6,924 bases of DNA. It comes from Granulosicoccaceae bacterium (GTDB lineage Bacteria > Pseudomonadota > Gammaproteobacteria > Granulosicoccales > Granulosicoccaceae). The number at the start of each line of letters is the position of its first letter. Position 1 is the first letter of the stretch. The stretch covers positions 1 to 6,924 of the forward strand of contig JALZUX010000373.1 of NCBI GenBank assembly GCA_023301405.1, written 5' to 3'. A program made the translations under genes and the position numbers. Shown in pieces: positions 1-6,625 of this stretch. The notes below the pieces were generated by a model, which was given only the letters and a program-made list of their open reading frames with translations, was not told the origin of the DNA and ran no database searches.

Positions 1-534
1 GCGACACCACTACTGTGCATGAACCTTATCGCCGCTGAACATCAAAGCGGCCGATATGCACTACTCGCTAGCTCCCCCATTACCGCCACCGAAATCGTAT
101 TGGGTAAATTCATGGGCGCATTAGTATTTCAGTTATCAATCATTGCCCTGAGCACAATACTAATCAGCACACTAACGCCATTTACAACGCTCGACCTTGG
201 CCACCTGCTCTGTGCCATCTTAGGTTTATCCTTGTTTGTAACAACAGCAACTGCACTGTCTTTATTTTACTCTTCTTTAACTGAACGACCGGTTCTGGCC
301 GCTTTCATGAGCTTTGCCACTCTCATTCTTCTGTGGTTGGCAGCAGCCTCTTCAGCGACTGGCTCACTTGCAATGCTGTCACCATCAGCGCATTTGAGCA
401 GCTTTATGCAAGGCTTACTTGATACAAGAGACCTTAGTTATTTTGTTTGCATCACCGGTATTCTCTTATATTTAAGCATTTGGCGGCTCGACGGTGCCAA
501 TAGAGTATCTCCCGCAGCGAGCATTGCAGGATGA
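1..534 (+). CDS. ABC-2 type transporter permease (GldF/NosY-like), C-terminal part
   Basis: The reading frame is open from the first base, so the gene starts upstream; the ATG at 19 is internal. The visible 177 residues begin with a stretch typical of GldF/NosY-type permeases: an E-x-x-S-G-x-Y-A-L-L-A-S-S-P motif (about residues 13-26) followed by IVLGKFMG. This is the cytoplasmic loop preceding the last membrane helices. Four hydrophobic segments follow at about residues 37-58, 67-87, 97-117 and 146-162, as expected for the C-terminal half of an ABC-2 inner-membrane permease. Its stop overlaps the next start as ATGA, so it is translationally coupled to the GldG-type gene. Family knowledge: such permeases work with a separate ATPase, which should be encoded upstream. 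The substrate is unknown. The name GldF comes from Bacteroidetes gliding, and nothing here indicates gliding. Confidence 0.88.
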   Translation, partial: ATPLLCMNLIAAEHQSGRYALLASSPITATEIVLGKFMGALVFQLSIIALSTILISTLTPFTTLDLGHLLCAILGLSLFVTTATALSLFYSSLTERPVLAAFMSFATLILLWLAAASSATGSLAMLSPSAHLSSFMQGLLDTRDLSYFVCITGILLYLSIWRLDGANRVSPAASIAG

Positions 535-1889
535 ATTTAACCGGAGATACAAACACATTGCACCAACTCCTGCGATCAGCAAACCAGTTTTCTCGTCCGA
601 CTATAATCGTTGCCACTTTAATCTTGCTGGCAGCGCTAGGCAATCGGCTTTATGTCGACTTTGACCTAACCGCCACTGAGCGACACACTCTATTACCGCA
701 AAGCGTCCAAACTTTAAATTCATTAAAAGGGTCTGTCGACGCAGAAATATTTATTAACCCACAAGACCAGCAGCAAGGCGCGGTAGCCGAACTGCTTCAG
801 AAATACCAGAACAGTAAGCCTGACCTGCACTTCGTTTTTACTGACCCGGCACTTGACCCTTCACGCATTCGAAAACTCAATATAGCACCGGGAGGAGAAA
901 TATTTTTCAGTCACAAGGGTCGTACGCAACGAATATCACAAGTGTCAGAACAAGCCGTCACCATGGCATTGCAACGACTCACCAGAAACGCCCCTAGAGT
1001 CGCCTCATTTGTTACCGGCCATGGTGAGCGCCAACTGCAAAGCCGCAACAATGCAGACATCGGCGTATTTGCAGCTCAGCTTCGCGAATCTGGCTTCGAG
1101 ACACAAGAGATCAACCTGACAACAGCAACAAATCTTGATGTCGACGATGGCTTGCTTATCATAGCGAGCCCACTGCAGCGCTACCTACCGGCTGAATCAG
1201 CTACCGTGCTCGACTACATCTCGCGTGGCGGCAATCTAATATGGCTAACCGAGCCATCAAGTGAAGATGGACTGAAAGCCATTGAATACGAATTAGGGGT
1301 ACACAGACTACCCGGCGTCGTGATTGACATGGCGGCACAGAACTTACAAGTCGATCGACCCGACTTTGCGATCGTTAACCAATACTCACCACATACCGCT
1401 ACCAGTGGGTTTTCTTCGGTGACTCTTTTTCCACAAGCAAGCGGCCTTCAGCTACAGCCCAATCGCGAGTGGCGCGCCGCCGCACTTGCACAAGCCGGAG
1501 AACAAGCGTGGACAGAAACAGGCTCGCTCAATGGAGAGGTCGCTTTCGGTGATGACGAACGGGAAGTCTCGGGTCCATTTCCTTTAATCATTGCTCTTGA
1601 AAGAGAACGCAACGGAAAAACACAAAAGGTGCTGATCAGTGGCGATGGCGATTTCATTGCAGATGCATGGATTGGCAATGGCGGCAATCGTGATCTTGGT
1701 AACCGGATTTTTAATTGGAGCATCGACGACGACGAACTCATTCAAGTACAGTACCCGGAAAAACCCGATCAAACACTCAAATTACCCCCAATAGCTATTG
1801 TATCGCTGTTTCTACTTGCACTAATTTTGCTACCCGGTGCCTTATTGGGTTCGGCCACCAAAATCTGGTTTCAGCGTCGTCATGGCTGA
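531..1889 (+). CDS. GldG-type ABC transporter auxiliary protein
   Basis: This 452-residue protein has the layout of the GldG/ABC_transp_aux family. A membrane anchor lies at about residues 24-38, followed by a large non-cytoplasmic domain and a C-terminal membrane helix at about 420-442 that ends in a basic tail (QRRHG). Family marks include RHTLLPQS (51-58), where members often have a similar 'ytLs..t...l' stretch, the VTGHGE motif (161-166), and a later stretch with DDGLLIIASP, then DYISRGGNLIWLTEP, resembling the Rossmann-like part of the family. It starts on the ATG that overlaps the permease stop (ATGA), with only a weak ribosome site, which points to translational re-initiation. It is probably an inner-membrane partner of the permease with its bulk in the periplasm. 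Role in Proteobacteria: not established. Family assignment is confident; function is not. Confidence 0.87.
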   Translation: MNLTGDTNTLHQLLRSANQFSRPTIIVATLILLAALGNRLYVDFDLTATERHTLLPQSVQTLNSLKGSVDAEIFINPQDQQQGAVAELLQKYQNSKPDLHFVFTDPALDPSRIRKLNIAPGGEIFFSHKGRTQRISQVSEQAVTMALQRLTRNAPRVASFVTGHGERQLQSRNNADIGVFAAQLRESGFETQEINLTTATNLDVDDGLLIIASPLQRYLPAESATVLDYISRGGNLIWLTEPSSEDGLKAIEYELGVHRLPGVVIDMAAQNLQVDRPDFAIVNQYSPHTATSGFSSVTLFPQASGLQLQPNREWRAAALAQAGEQAWTETGSLNGEVAFGDDEREVSGPFPLIIALERERNGKTQKVLISGDGDFIADAWIGNGGNRDLGNRIFNWSIDDDELIQVQYPEKPDQTLKLPPIAIVSLFLLALILLPGALLGSATKIWFQRRHG

Positions 1890-2649
1890 GTCAGGAAGCG
1901 TATTTTTGTCAAACCGGGTTATCGGCATTATTGCCGCGGTGCTTGCCGCTGGCATTCTGCTTGATGGCAAACTTTACAATCGCCCTCCTCAAAGCATGGG
2001 TATTTTTTCGCAAGCTAACCCTGCAAGCATTTCAATAAGCCACCAAGACCAATTAATTATGGCCTTTGAAAATAACAACAATCATTGGGTAATGACCGAA
2101 CCCGCCGACGCACCGCTAAACGCAGAGCGTATTCAAGTGCTGCTGGATACAAATCACCAGGTATCCAGAAGCTATAGCACAGCTGAATTACCGCTGGCTG
2201 ATCTATTCCCTCACCCGGTAACCATAGATATTGACGGCAAACAGTTTCAACTAGGTGAACTGGAGCCCGTCAGCAAATTGCGCTACGTACTGGCAAACGA
2301 TAAAGTCTATCTGCAAGCAGACCATGTGATACCCATGATAAAAGCAGGCACTAGTGCATTTTTAGATTTGGTTTTAACCGATTCTGTATCACTGGTTGAA
2401 ATTGATCAGCAACCACTGCCAGGCCCGGAACTGTGGTCATCACTAACGGCACTCGGCATAGTGCCGCGCAGCGAACTAGATACACAGCCGCTCACGGCAA
2501 TCACCATCGTGCAAAAAAATAAAGACCATATGATTTTTCACCTTCACGTGCAGGAAGATGTGGTCATTCTCGTTTCACCATCACAGCGTTACGGCTACCT
2601 TATTTCGCAGCAACAAGCCAAACAACTGGGTCTTCAAAAATATCTTTAA
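1882..2649 (+). CDS. DUF4340 domain-containing membrane-anchored protein
   Basis: The protein has 255 residues from the ATG at 1882, which overlaps the GldG-type stop by 8 bases. The frame also opens at a GTG at 1837, but that would add 15 residues in front of a protein that otherwise starts with a short N-tail and a membrane helix (about residues 11-27), so the ATG is preferred. DUF4340 character is seen in the W-V-M-T-E-P-A-D-A-P-L-N-A-E-R stretch (about 69-83) and in LGELEPVSKLRYVL followed by KVYL (about 124-143); the family typically has a 'W.l..P...A+...' segment and an 'RYV...VYL' strand pair. Family knowledge: DUF4340 genes recurrently sit behind GldF/GldG-type genes, as here. At 255 residues it is short for the family. 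A periplasmic accessory to the transporter is inferred; the biochemical role is unknown. Confidence 0.82.
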   Translation: MAESGSVFLSNRVIGIIAAVLAAGILLDGKLYNRPPQSMGIFSQANPASISISHQDQLIMAFENNNNHWVMTEPADAPLNAERIQVLLDTNHQVSRSYSTAELPLADLFPHPVTIDIDGKQFQLGELEPVSKLRYVLANDKVYLQADHVIPMIKAGTSAFLDLVLTDSVSLVEIDQQPLPGPELWSSLTALGIVPRSELDTQPLTAITIVQKNKDHMIFHLHVQEDVVILVSPSQRYGYLISQQQAKQLGLQKYL

Positions 2650-2711
2650 TTTAATATTAGAGACCAGCCTCATAAGCCGATCGGCAATAGAAAATGTACC
2701 TGCATAGCGCT

Positions 2712-2798
2712 GAATTTTTGCTGTCGTTCATTCACTGACATGAGGCGCATAGTCGTTCTACGTAACGAATGTCAGCGACTGAACAGGGACGAAAAGGC
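2712..2798. repeat. Imperfect inverted-repeat element with nested hairpin
   Basis: In the 228-base gap between the DUF4340 gene and mutM, GTTCATTCACTGACAT (2726-2741) pairs with ATGTCAGCGACTGAAC (2769-2784) at 14 of 16 positions. The resemblance continues less well outward to about 2712 (T-rich) and 2798 (A-rich). Inside the 27-base loop, TCGTT (2753-2757) and AACGA (2764-2768) form a second stem around CTACGT. No reading frame explains it. A compact, two-level palindrome in an intergenic gap resembles a REP-like or other dispersed palindromic element. It could also serve as an RNA structure or transcription barrier between the two genes, but there is no T-tract typical of an intrinsic terminator. 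A separate perfect 10-base palindrome, GCCGATCGGC, lies just upstream at 2676-2685. Confidence 0.6.
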
Positions 2799-2877
2799 AA
2801 GTCAGGTGGGGATATTCTCTGTTGCCGCTCGCCCCAAGCGTTTATAGTACTTAAAATTCTATTAACGATCTGCCGAC

Positions 2878-3720
2878 ATGCCTGAGTTACCAGAAGTCGA
2901 AACCACCCTGCGTGGGGTCGAGCCCCATTTAAAAGATCAATGCATAAAAAGCATATCTATATTCCAACCGCAACTACGCTGGCCGGTGAGCAAGCAATTA
3001 TCCAGCTTAAAAGGGGCTAAAGTCACCGTTCTTAAACGCCGAGCAAAATACCTGCTAATTGAAGTCACCGGCGGTACAATCGCAGAGAAAAAGGCCGGCA
3101 CTGCTCACATTATTATCCACCTCGGTATGTCGGGAAGCCTGCGCATTGTTGATGCAAAAACTCTACGTGAAAAACACGACCACATTGATTTTTTTCTTTC
3201 GACAGGAAAGATAATGCGCTATCACGATCCCCGTCGATTTGGCGCTGTGTTGTGGACTGACCTCCCCCCCGCACAACACGAACTACTAAGTAAACTAGGG
3301 CCAGAACCACTCGACAACACGTTCGATGGCGCGCATCTTTTTAAAGCATCAAGAAATCGCAAGGTGGCGGTAAAAAATTTGATTATGGACGGCCACATTG
3401 TTGTTGGCGTTGGAAACATATACGCAAGCGAGGCACTGTTTTTAGCAAAGGTCAGACCCGGTGTCGCAGCAGGTCGTATATCGGCAAAAAAGTATGCGGC
3501 TATTGCAGACGCCATTAAAAATGTATTGAGTAATGCTATTGCCATGGGGGGCACTACACTGAGAGATTTTGTAAATACCGAGGGCAAGCCCGGCTACTTT
3601 CAACAAACCCTGAATGTCTATGGCCGCAAAAATGAAGCATGCAACTTGTGCGGAACAACAATACAAATGAAAGTGATCGGGCAGCGATCCACCTTCTACT
3701 GCCCCACCTGTCAGCGTTAG
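2878..3720 (+). CDS. mutM: Formamidopyrimidine-DNA glycosylase (Fpg)
   Basis: This bifunctional DNA glycosylase/AP lyase removes oxidised purines such as 8-oxoguanine and FapyG in base-excision repair. All main family marks are visible in its 280 residues. The N-terminus is MPELPEVET, where the proline after Met is the Schiff-base nucleophile and the following Glu is catalytic. Lys57 lies in KRRAKYL. HLGMSGSLR is at 81-89, DPRRFG at 117-122 and VGVGNIYASEAL at 176-187. The C-terminal zinc finger has Cys255, Cys258, Cys275 and Cys278, with the DNA-binding Arg270 in GQR. The length is normal. The ATG at 2878 is fixed by the need for Pro at position 2; no clear Shine-Dalgarno sequence precedes it. 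It stands alone on this strand between the repeat-containing gap and a convergent operon, whose last stop is 5 bases away. Confidence 0.98.
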   Translation: MPELPEVETTLRGVEPHLKDQCIKSISIFQPQLRWPVSKQLSSLKGAKVTVLKRRAKYLLIEVTGGTIAEKKAGTAHIIIHLGMSGSLRIVDAKTLREKHDHIDFFLSTGKIMRYHDPRRFGAVLWTDLPPAQHELLSKLGPEPLDNTFDGAHLFKASRNRKVAVKNLIMDGHIVVGVGNIYASEALFLAKVRPGVAAGRISAKKYAAIADAIKNVLSNAIAMGGTTLRDFVNTEGKPGYFQQTLNVYGRKNEACNLCGTTIQMKVIGQRSTFYCPTCQR

Positions 3721-3725
3721 TTGCT

Positions 3726-3998
<273 letters not shown>

Positions 3999-4469
3999 TT
4001 ACCTCAGTAACGCCGCTTCGACTCGCGGGTCAACAAACTGAGAGACATCTCCACCGAGTGCTGCAATTTCACGCACCATACTTGATGAAACAAACGTATA
4101 TTGACTGGCCGCCGCTACAAAAACAGTTTCAACATCAGGATTAAGCTGACGGTTAAGGTTTGCCAGTTGAACCTCATAGTCAAAATCGGACACCGCACGT
4201 AAGCCGCGCACAATAACCGATGCCCCGACATCTTTCGCACAGTCCACCATCAATCCGCTAAAAGAGGTGACTCTAATATTGGGACAATGAGAAAGCACCT
4301 CACGCGCCAGATCGCCTCGTTGCTGCAAATCGAAATGAGGTTTCTTACCCGGGCTATCTGCCACCGCTAGCACTACCGTATCAAACATTTTCGCGGCGCG
4401 AGTTGCAACATCGATATGGCCCAGTGTTACCGGATCAAAGGTGCCCGGATAGATCGCTGTGACTTCCAA
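3999..4469 (-). CDS. coaD: Phosphopantetheine adenylyltransferase (PPAT)
   Basis: CoaD catalyses the penultimate step of coenzyme A synthesis, transferring AMP from ATP to 4'-phosphopantetheine in the cytoplasm. The 156-residue protein is the usual size and shows YPGTFDPVTLGH (residues 7-18, with Thr10 and the nucleotidyltransferase TxGH ending in His18), Lys42, RGLRAVSDFDYE (88-99) and VSSSMVRE (127-134, the variant of ISSTxVRE that contacts ATP). The start is a TTG (complement of 4467-4469). It is supported by an AAGGA seven bases upstream and by the family, which has only a few residues before YPGTFDP. A GTG lies in frame seven codons further upstream but would lack that spacing. The gene sits 108 bases after rsmD and 9 bases before the ferredoxin gene, on the same strand. 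Confidence 0.97.
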   Translation of the reverse strand: MEVTAIYPGTFDPVTLGHIDVATRAAKMFDTVVLAVADSPGKKPHFDLQQRGDLAREVLSHCPNIRVTSFSGLMVDCAKDVGASVIVRGLRAVSDFDYEVQLANLNRQLNPDVETVFVAAASQYTFVSSSMVREIAALGGDVSQFVDPRVEAALLR

Positions 4470-4476
4470 TTGATAT

Positions 4477-4481
4477 TCCTT
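4477..4481 (-). promoter_or_regulatory. Ribosome binding site deciding the TTG start of coaD
   Basis: Read on the minus strand, AAGGA is followed by seven bases (ATATCAA) and then TTG. This spacing is close to ideal and favours the TTG over the in-frame GTG at 4490. It is the clearest Shine-Dalgarno sequence in the window, in keeping with a gene that needs compensation for a weak start codon. Confidence 0.65.
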
Positions 4482-4483
4482 GT

Positions 4484-4537
4484 AATTGCACCAAAATTTC
4501 TAGTTTTATCATACATCAGGCAAGTGGAGGTGCAATT
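4484..4537. repeat. 9-base perfect inverted repeat upstream of coaD
   Basis: AATTGCACC (4484-4492) and GGTGCAATT (4529-4537) are exact reverse complements separated by 36 bases, within the gap between rsmD and coaD. In addition, CAATTGAT occurs twice as a direct repeat (4467-4474 across the coaD start, and 4533-4540). One arm overlaps the proposed -35 box of the coaD promoter and the other lies in the 5' leader near the ribosome site. This arrangement would suit an operator bound at two sites or a leader RNA fold, but chance is not excluded in AT-rich DNA. Confidence 0.5.
4508..4535 (-). promoter_or_regulatory. Possible sigma-70 promoter for coaD-ferredoxin
   Basis: Read on the minus strand, TTGCAC (complement of 4530-4535; three of six consensus bases) is followed by a 16-base spacer and TATGAT (complement of 4508-4513; five of six). 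The ribosome site lies about 27 bases further downstream, a reasonable leader length. The -10 box is good and the -35 weak. It would let coaD and the ferredoxin gene be transcribed independently of rsmD, which fits the 108-base gap. The call comes from consensus matching by eye. Confidence 0.4.
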
Positions 4538-4577
4538 GATGAATTGGCAGATCAGGCAATCGATTACCAGCGAACCC

Positions 4578-5180
4578 TTAATCTAGACCCTGCCCAACCC
4601 GATACAGTCGCAAGCACACCTCTCCGGCGAGTTTCTCTTTCTCTAACTGCCAGTATTCAGGCACATCCACAGCGACCGCTGTTTTACCGCTTTCCACGAC
4701 AACCAATGCGTCATCAGCGAGCACATTAGTTGCCACAAGACAGTTCACCGCTTTTTGATGAATTTGATCGGCAAATGGTGGGTCAATGAAAACTATATTG
4801 AAACCCCTGCCTTGGGCGTTGGCTGCGTCAGCGCTATACCGAGCGATCACATCTGCTGAAGTCGAATCAACACAATTGAGTTGAATACCGTCAATGCCCA
4901 TCAGATCTATGTTTTTGAGTAATTCGCCATAAACCTTACGCGATTTTTCAAGCATCACCACCTGATCTGCACCACGCGATACCGCTTCAAACCCCAGTGC
5001 ACCGCTACCGGCGAACATATCAAGACACCTGCTGCCGGGCAACGATGGCTGCAACCACGAAAACAGCGTCTCACGCAGTCGATCACCAGTGGGCCTCAAT
5101 CCCGGCGCATCCGGAAAGCCAATTACTCGGCCACGTAGACTGCCCGCAATAATCCTGACCTTATTACGATTTTTTTTCAC
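4578..5180 (-). CDS. rsmD: 16S rRNA (guanine966-N2)-methyltransferase RsmD
   Basis: This S-adenosylmethionine-dependent enzyme methylates the 2-amino group of G966 in 16S rRNA during 30S assembly. Family marks are RIIAGSLRGR near the N-terminus, GLRPTGDRLRETLFSWL, the SAM-binding motif CLDMFAGSGALGFEAVSRGA, and the catalytic FIDPPF. The start is uncertain. The frame is open from a TTG at 5210, a GTG at 5192 and a GTG at 5180. The last gives a 200-residue protein beginning MKKNRNKVRIIAG, close to the E. coli type of N-terminus, and avoids a hydrophobic leader (IIIDLVTTLV) unusual for this cytosolic enzyme. An AAAGG lies 13 bases before the TTG, rather far. The gene is divergent from ftsY, the common arrangement in gammaproteobacteria, and may be first in the rsmD-coaD-ferredoxin unit. 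Confidence 0.93.
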   Translation of the reverse strand: MKKNRNKVRIIAGSLRGRVIGFPDAPGLRPTGDRLRETLFSWLQPSLPGSRCLDMFAGSGALGFEAVSRGADQVVMLEKSRKVYGELLKNIDLMGIDGIQLNCVDSTSADVIARYSADAANAQGRGFNIVFIDPPFADQIHQKAVNCLVATNVLADDALVVVESGKTAVAVDVPEYWQLEKEKLAGEVCLRLYRVGQGLD

Positions 5181-5247
5181 CAGAGTGGTCACCAGATCTA
5201 TAATTATCAAAGCACAGCAGAAACCTTTACCAAAGATAACCTAGACG

Positions 5248-5259
5248 CCGTTATAACGG
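5248..5259. promoter_or_regulatory. Perfect 12-base palindrome between rsmD and ftsY
   Basis: CCGTTATAACGG is a perfect palindrome in the divergent upstream region of rsmD and ftsY (5181-5347), 88 bases before the ftsY ATG and 67 before the preferred rsmD start. It contains TATAAC, a fair -10 box, on both strands because of the symmetry, but no convincing -35 lies at the right distance on either side. It may be an operator for a dimeric regulator or the core of overlapping divergent promoters. The rest of the gap shows no recognisable element. Confidence 0.35.
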
Positions 5260-5347
5260 TGCTACGATACCACTGAGACAGGCAAAACATCTATCAACCG
5301 GCCCCACAAACCGGATCCAAGACAAGCACAATACACAGATTAAATGC

Positions 5348-6427
5348 ATGGGTATCTTCAGTTTCCTTAAAAGAAAAGACAAACCTGATACACAGAAAGG
5401 CGCTGCTGCCCCACCTGCCCCTGTGTCCAGTTCCACAACAGCCCCTTTACCAAATGAGCTGGCAACAGATACCACCCACGCAGCGAACGTTGACCCACCC
5501 GAAAAACTGGATACCCGACTTGAGAAGTCGCGCAAACGTTTTGCCGGCGGTTTGCTTAATTTTCTGGGCGGCCGAAAAACAATCGATAAGGATCTACTCG
5601 AAGACCTTGAGTCTCAACTCATCATGAGTGACATCGGCGTACCCACTGCCGGCCGCATTATAGACGCGGTCAGAAATAACGCCAAAACAAGCGCAAACCC
5701 GGATTTACGATCATTGCTTCGTGAACAACTGATCAGCATTCTCAAGCCCTGTGAAATCCCTCTTGAAATACACGACAGCAGCAACCCATACGTGCTTCTG
5801 GTGGTTGGCGTAAATGGCGCAGGTAAAACGACAACCATTGGAAAAATTGCCAGACAACTGCAAAACGGAGACAAGTCGGTCATGTTGGCTGCCGGGGATA
5901 CGTTTCGAGCAGCAGCAGTTGAGCAATTACAAACATGGGGCAAGCGAAACAACATTACCGTGGTTGCACAGGGTTCAGGTGCTGATTCCGCCTCGGTTAT
6001 TTTTGACGCTGTTCAATCAGCCACCGCAAGAAATATCGATGTTGTAATCGCCGATACGGCCGGCAGGCTACACACCCAGGCAGGCCTGATGGACGAGCTT
6101 GCCAAAGTTTCAAGAGTGATCAAAAAGATCGATGAAAATGCCCCTCATGAAACACTCCTGGTGCTAGACGGGACCACTGGTCAAAACGGCTTAAACCAAG
6201 CCAGAGAATTTAATAATATCGTAGAGGTAACCGGGTTAGTGGTGACCAAGCTAGACGGCTCTGCCAAAGGCGGCATGCTGTTTACACTGGCCGATGAATT
6301 AAAACTCCCCATCAGGTTTATCGGTGTCGGTGAGGGTATTTACGATTTACGTGTTTTTCTTGCCGAAGATTTTGTCGATGCACTGTTGGGGGATTCAACA
6401 CCAGATGGGGCAATTACGGCAGCTTAG
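5348..6427 (+). CDS. ftsY: Signal recognition particle receptor FtsY
   Basis: FtsY is the SRP receptor GTPase that docks ribosome-nascent chains, with Ffh and 4.5S RNA, at the SecYEG translocon on the inner membrane. The 359-residue protein starts MGIFSFLKRK, followed by a Pro/Ala/Thr-rich variable linker (about 15-50), a short A region compared with E. coli. The N domain follows at about 55-135. The G domain has G1 GVNGAGKTTT (154-163), the DTFRAAA insertion-box motif (184-190), DTAGR (236-240), TKLDGSAKGG (300-309) and GVGEG (326-330). Two small departures from the common sequence are DGTTGQN where DA-x-TGQN is usual, and DLRVF near the C-terminus where most members have DLRPF. No strong ribosome site precedes the ATG at 5348; an out-of-frame ATG sits four bases upstream. 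It is followed, after an unusually long gap, by the ftsE-like gene. Confidence 0.97.
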   Translation: MGIFSFLKRKDKPDTQKGAAAPPAPVSSSTTAPLPNELATDTTHAANVDPPEKLDTRLEKSRKRFAGGLLNFLGGRKTIDKDLLEDLESQLIMSDIGVPTAGRIIDAVRNNAKTSANPDLRSLLREQLISILKPCEIPLEIHDSSNPYVLLVVGVNGAGKTTTIGKIARQLQNGDKSVMLAAGDTFRAAAVEQLQTWGKRNNITVVAQGSGADSASVIFDAVQSATARNIDVVIADTAGRLHTQAGLMDELAKVSRVIKKIDENAPHETLLVLDGTTGQNGLNQAREFNNIVEVTGLVVTKLDGSAKGGMLFTLADELKLPIRFIGVGEGIYDLRVFLAEDFVDALLGDSTPDGAITAA

Positions 6428-6514
6428 CCCACATCATTCGCGAGGCAAGGATTAGTAATAAGGAAATGCCTATATATATTGCTTCATATCCCGCCTGATC
6501 TAGCTTAGCCCACA
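6421..6514 (+). repeat. 13-base direct repeat in the ftsY-ftsE spacer
   Basis: AGCTTAGCCCACA occurs exactly at 6421-6433, overlapping the ftsY stop codon, and again at 6502-6514, 81 bases later. Next to the second copy, GATCTAGC is repeated at 6497-6504 and 6535-6542, and AGCGGGCT at 6514-6521 and 6588-6595. The second copy also forms a short hairpin, AGCCC (6507-6511) with GGGCT (6517-6521), without a following T-tract. These nested short repeats suggest that the 198-base spacer arose by duplication or insertion. No protein-coding potential is evident in it. Confidence 0.5.
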
Positions 6515-6625
6515 GCGGGCTGCGCTTCCGGTTCGATCTAGCGACCTGTTTTGTACTATTTCCGCTGAGTGTCATCCACACGAATAAAGCGGGCTAGGTC
6601 CAATGCTCCATCACCAGACACTCAA

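Noticed and set aside
1448..1741. Antisense 97-codon frame within the GldG-type gene
   Set aside because: Low-complexity Ser/Arg-rich translation, typical of a shadow frame.
1837..1881. GTG start that would lengthen the DUF4340 protein by 15 residues
   Set aside because: No ribosome site, deeper overlap with the GldG-type gene, and the ATG at 1882 gives a normal short N-tail before the membrane helix.
1..2649. Gliding motility genes gldF/gldG taken literally
   Set aside because: The names describe protein families. No other gliding genes are present and the neighbourhood is gammaproteobacterial, so gene symbols were left empty.
2676..2685. GCCGATCGGC palindrome as a terminator of the transporter module
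   Set aside because: Perfectly symmetrical with no loop and no T-tract, so it cannot form an ordinary terminator hairpin; it could be chance.
2822..2848. Possible mutM promoter, TTGCCG and TATAGT
   Set aside because: The spacer is only 15 bases and the -35 match is weak; too little to call a promoter, although one is expected in this gap.
3222..3587. Antisense 121-codon open frame within mutM
   Set aside because: It lies opposite strongly conserved mutM sequence, has no recognisable family content and no ribosome site; a shadow frame.
5614..5955. Antisense 113-codon open frame within ftsY
   Set aside because: It is opposite the conserved FtsY N/G domain coding sequence, with a composition expected of a shadow frame.
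6466..6498. Ten-residue open frame (MPIYIASYPA) in the ftsY-ftsE spacer, preceded by AAGGA
   Set aside because: The AAGGA is too close to the ATG and the peptide shows no attenuation-type codon run; likely chance.
6507..6521. Hairpin AGCCC/GGGCT after ftsY as a terminator
   Set aside because: Only five pairs and no following T-tract.
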